DNA of 64,000 nt from CAVVFX01 sp963747535. GTDB lineage: Bacteria > Acidobacteriota > Terriglobia > Bryobacterales > Bryobacteraceae. The translations under genes and the position numbers were made by a program. Below, piece after piece: positions 63,747 to 64,000 of this stretch. Below the pieces are notes generated by a model. It was not told the origin of the DNA. It was given only the letters and a program-made list of their open reading frames with translations, and did no database searches. Within the stretch, counting starts at the first letter, position 1. Each line of letters starts with the position of its first letter. Location: positions 62,001-126,000 of the forward strand of contig CAVVFX010000003.1 in assembly GCA_963747535.1 (NCBI GenBank), written 5' to 3'.

Positions 63747-64000
63747 TTACTGGACGTTCTCGTTGGATGCGATCTGCGTTTCGCGAGTCGACGTGCTGTT
63801 TCGCGGATCGACTGTCAGCGAGAGCGCTATCGTGGCCCAACTGGTTCCGGCAGCAGAGATCCATTGATCAGTGCCATACGGAAAGCCGCTTTCAAAGTAA
63901 GGCTGCAGCCAGATAGAGCGTGATTTTACGTGCCAGGACCCGTCGGCGGCTTGCGTGGTCAGGAGATACTTCACTCCCTTGGCATAAACCGGATTCGTTG
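63747..64000 (-). CDS. Squalene-cyclase/prenyltransferase-repeat protein, 3' part
   Basis: The frame runs off the right edge; only the C-terminal ~84 residues are inside. Visible are VYAKGVKYLLTTQAADGSWH, then IWLQPYFESGFPYGTDQWIS and AAGTSWATIALSLTVDPR. The QxxDGSW repeat is the QW motif of squalene/hopene cyclases and prenyltransferases; this form, ending with PYFESGFPYGTDQWISAA, occurs in exported planctomycete/acidobacterial proteins that often carry ankyrin or cytochrome domains. The role cannot be told from the fragment. Confidence 0.8.
   Translation of the reverse strand, partial: TNPVYAKGVKYLLTTQAADGSWHVKSRSIWLQPYFESGFPYGTDQWISAAGTSWATIALSLTVDPRNSTSTRETQIASNENVQ

Overview
The window reads as chromosomal DNA of a moderately GC-rich soil Acidobacteriota, most like the Bryobacterales/'Candidatus Solibacter' group. 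This is inferred from gene content, not from a marker gene. The pointers are two very large Oar-type TonB-dependent receptors ending in aromatic residues, an ADOP-type MacB/FtsX permease, pieces of Solibacter-type Ser/Thr kinases, adjacent DUF3300 and DUF2950 proteins, a DUF1549/DUF1553 plus DUF1501 pair, and many exported quinoprotein, P460, ThuA and SMP-30 enzymes. No rRNA, intact tRNA or CRISPR array was seen.

Layout. 0-10.7 kb: a molybdopterin oxidoreductase and a PAS protein, a kinase gene cut off just before its ATPase P-loop, a TonB receptor, a frameshifted kinase-TPR remnant, a cytochrome P460 pair and an NAD-malic enzyme. 10.9-15.8 kb: a chloroperoxidase-like hydrolase, a tandem-ACT protein, a PQQ dehydrogenase coupled to a di-haem cytochrome c, and a 49-residue membrane protein. 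15.8-24.6 kb: an ADOP permease, a CocE-type hydrolase, a tightly packed hisN-like/alcohol dehydrogenase/DUF309 set, and a GT39-like membrane protein. 24.5-29.5 kb: two divergent Hsp70 proteins and a DUF2760 protein in one operon. 29.5-38.2 kb: an accessory stretch rich in decay, with an HTH protein, two gene stubs joined head to head, a secreted-protein gene with one in-frame TAA, MscS and AI-2E family membrane proteins, a GxxExxY protein, an IS110-family element with an in-frame TGA, and a collapsed copy of a mobile-type gene.

38.4-48.9 kb is an envelope cluster (DUF3300, DUF2950, large secreted proteins sharing a repeat, small anchored proteins, an OmpA-family protein). 49.1-64 kb is a catabolic region of exported enzymes: an amidohydrolase, DUF1549/1553 plus DUF1501, a xylose-isomerase-like protein, a sugar lactonase, two ThuA paralogues on either side of a TonB receptor promoter, a bicupin, an SMP-30 lactonase and the end of a squalene-cyclase-repeat protein.

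How they may work together (inference): large outer-membrane receptors bring in polymers or glycosides. Periplasmic enzymes (PQQ dehydrogenase with cytochrome c, ThuA, lactonases, isomerase) then oxidise and open sugars outside the cytoplasm, and the cytoplasmic dehydrogenase, phosphatase and malic enzyme finish the carbon flow. The most system-like units are the Hsp70-Hsp70-DUF2760 cassette, the ThuA/receptor/lactonase locus and the 38-49 kb envelope cluster.
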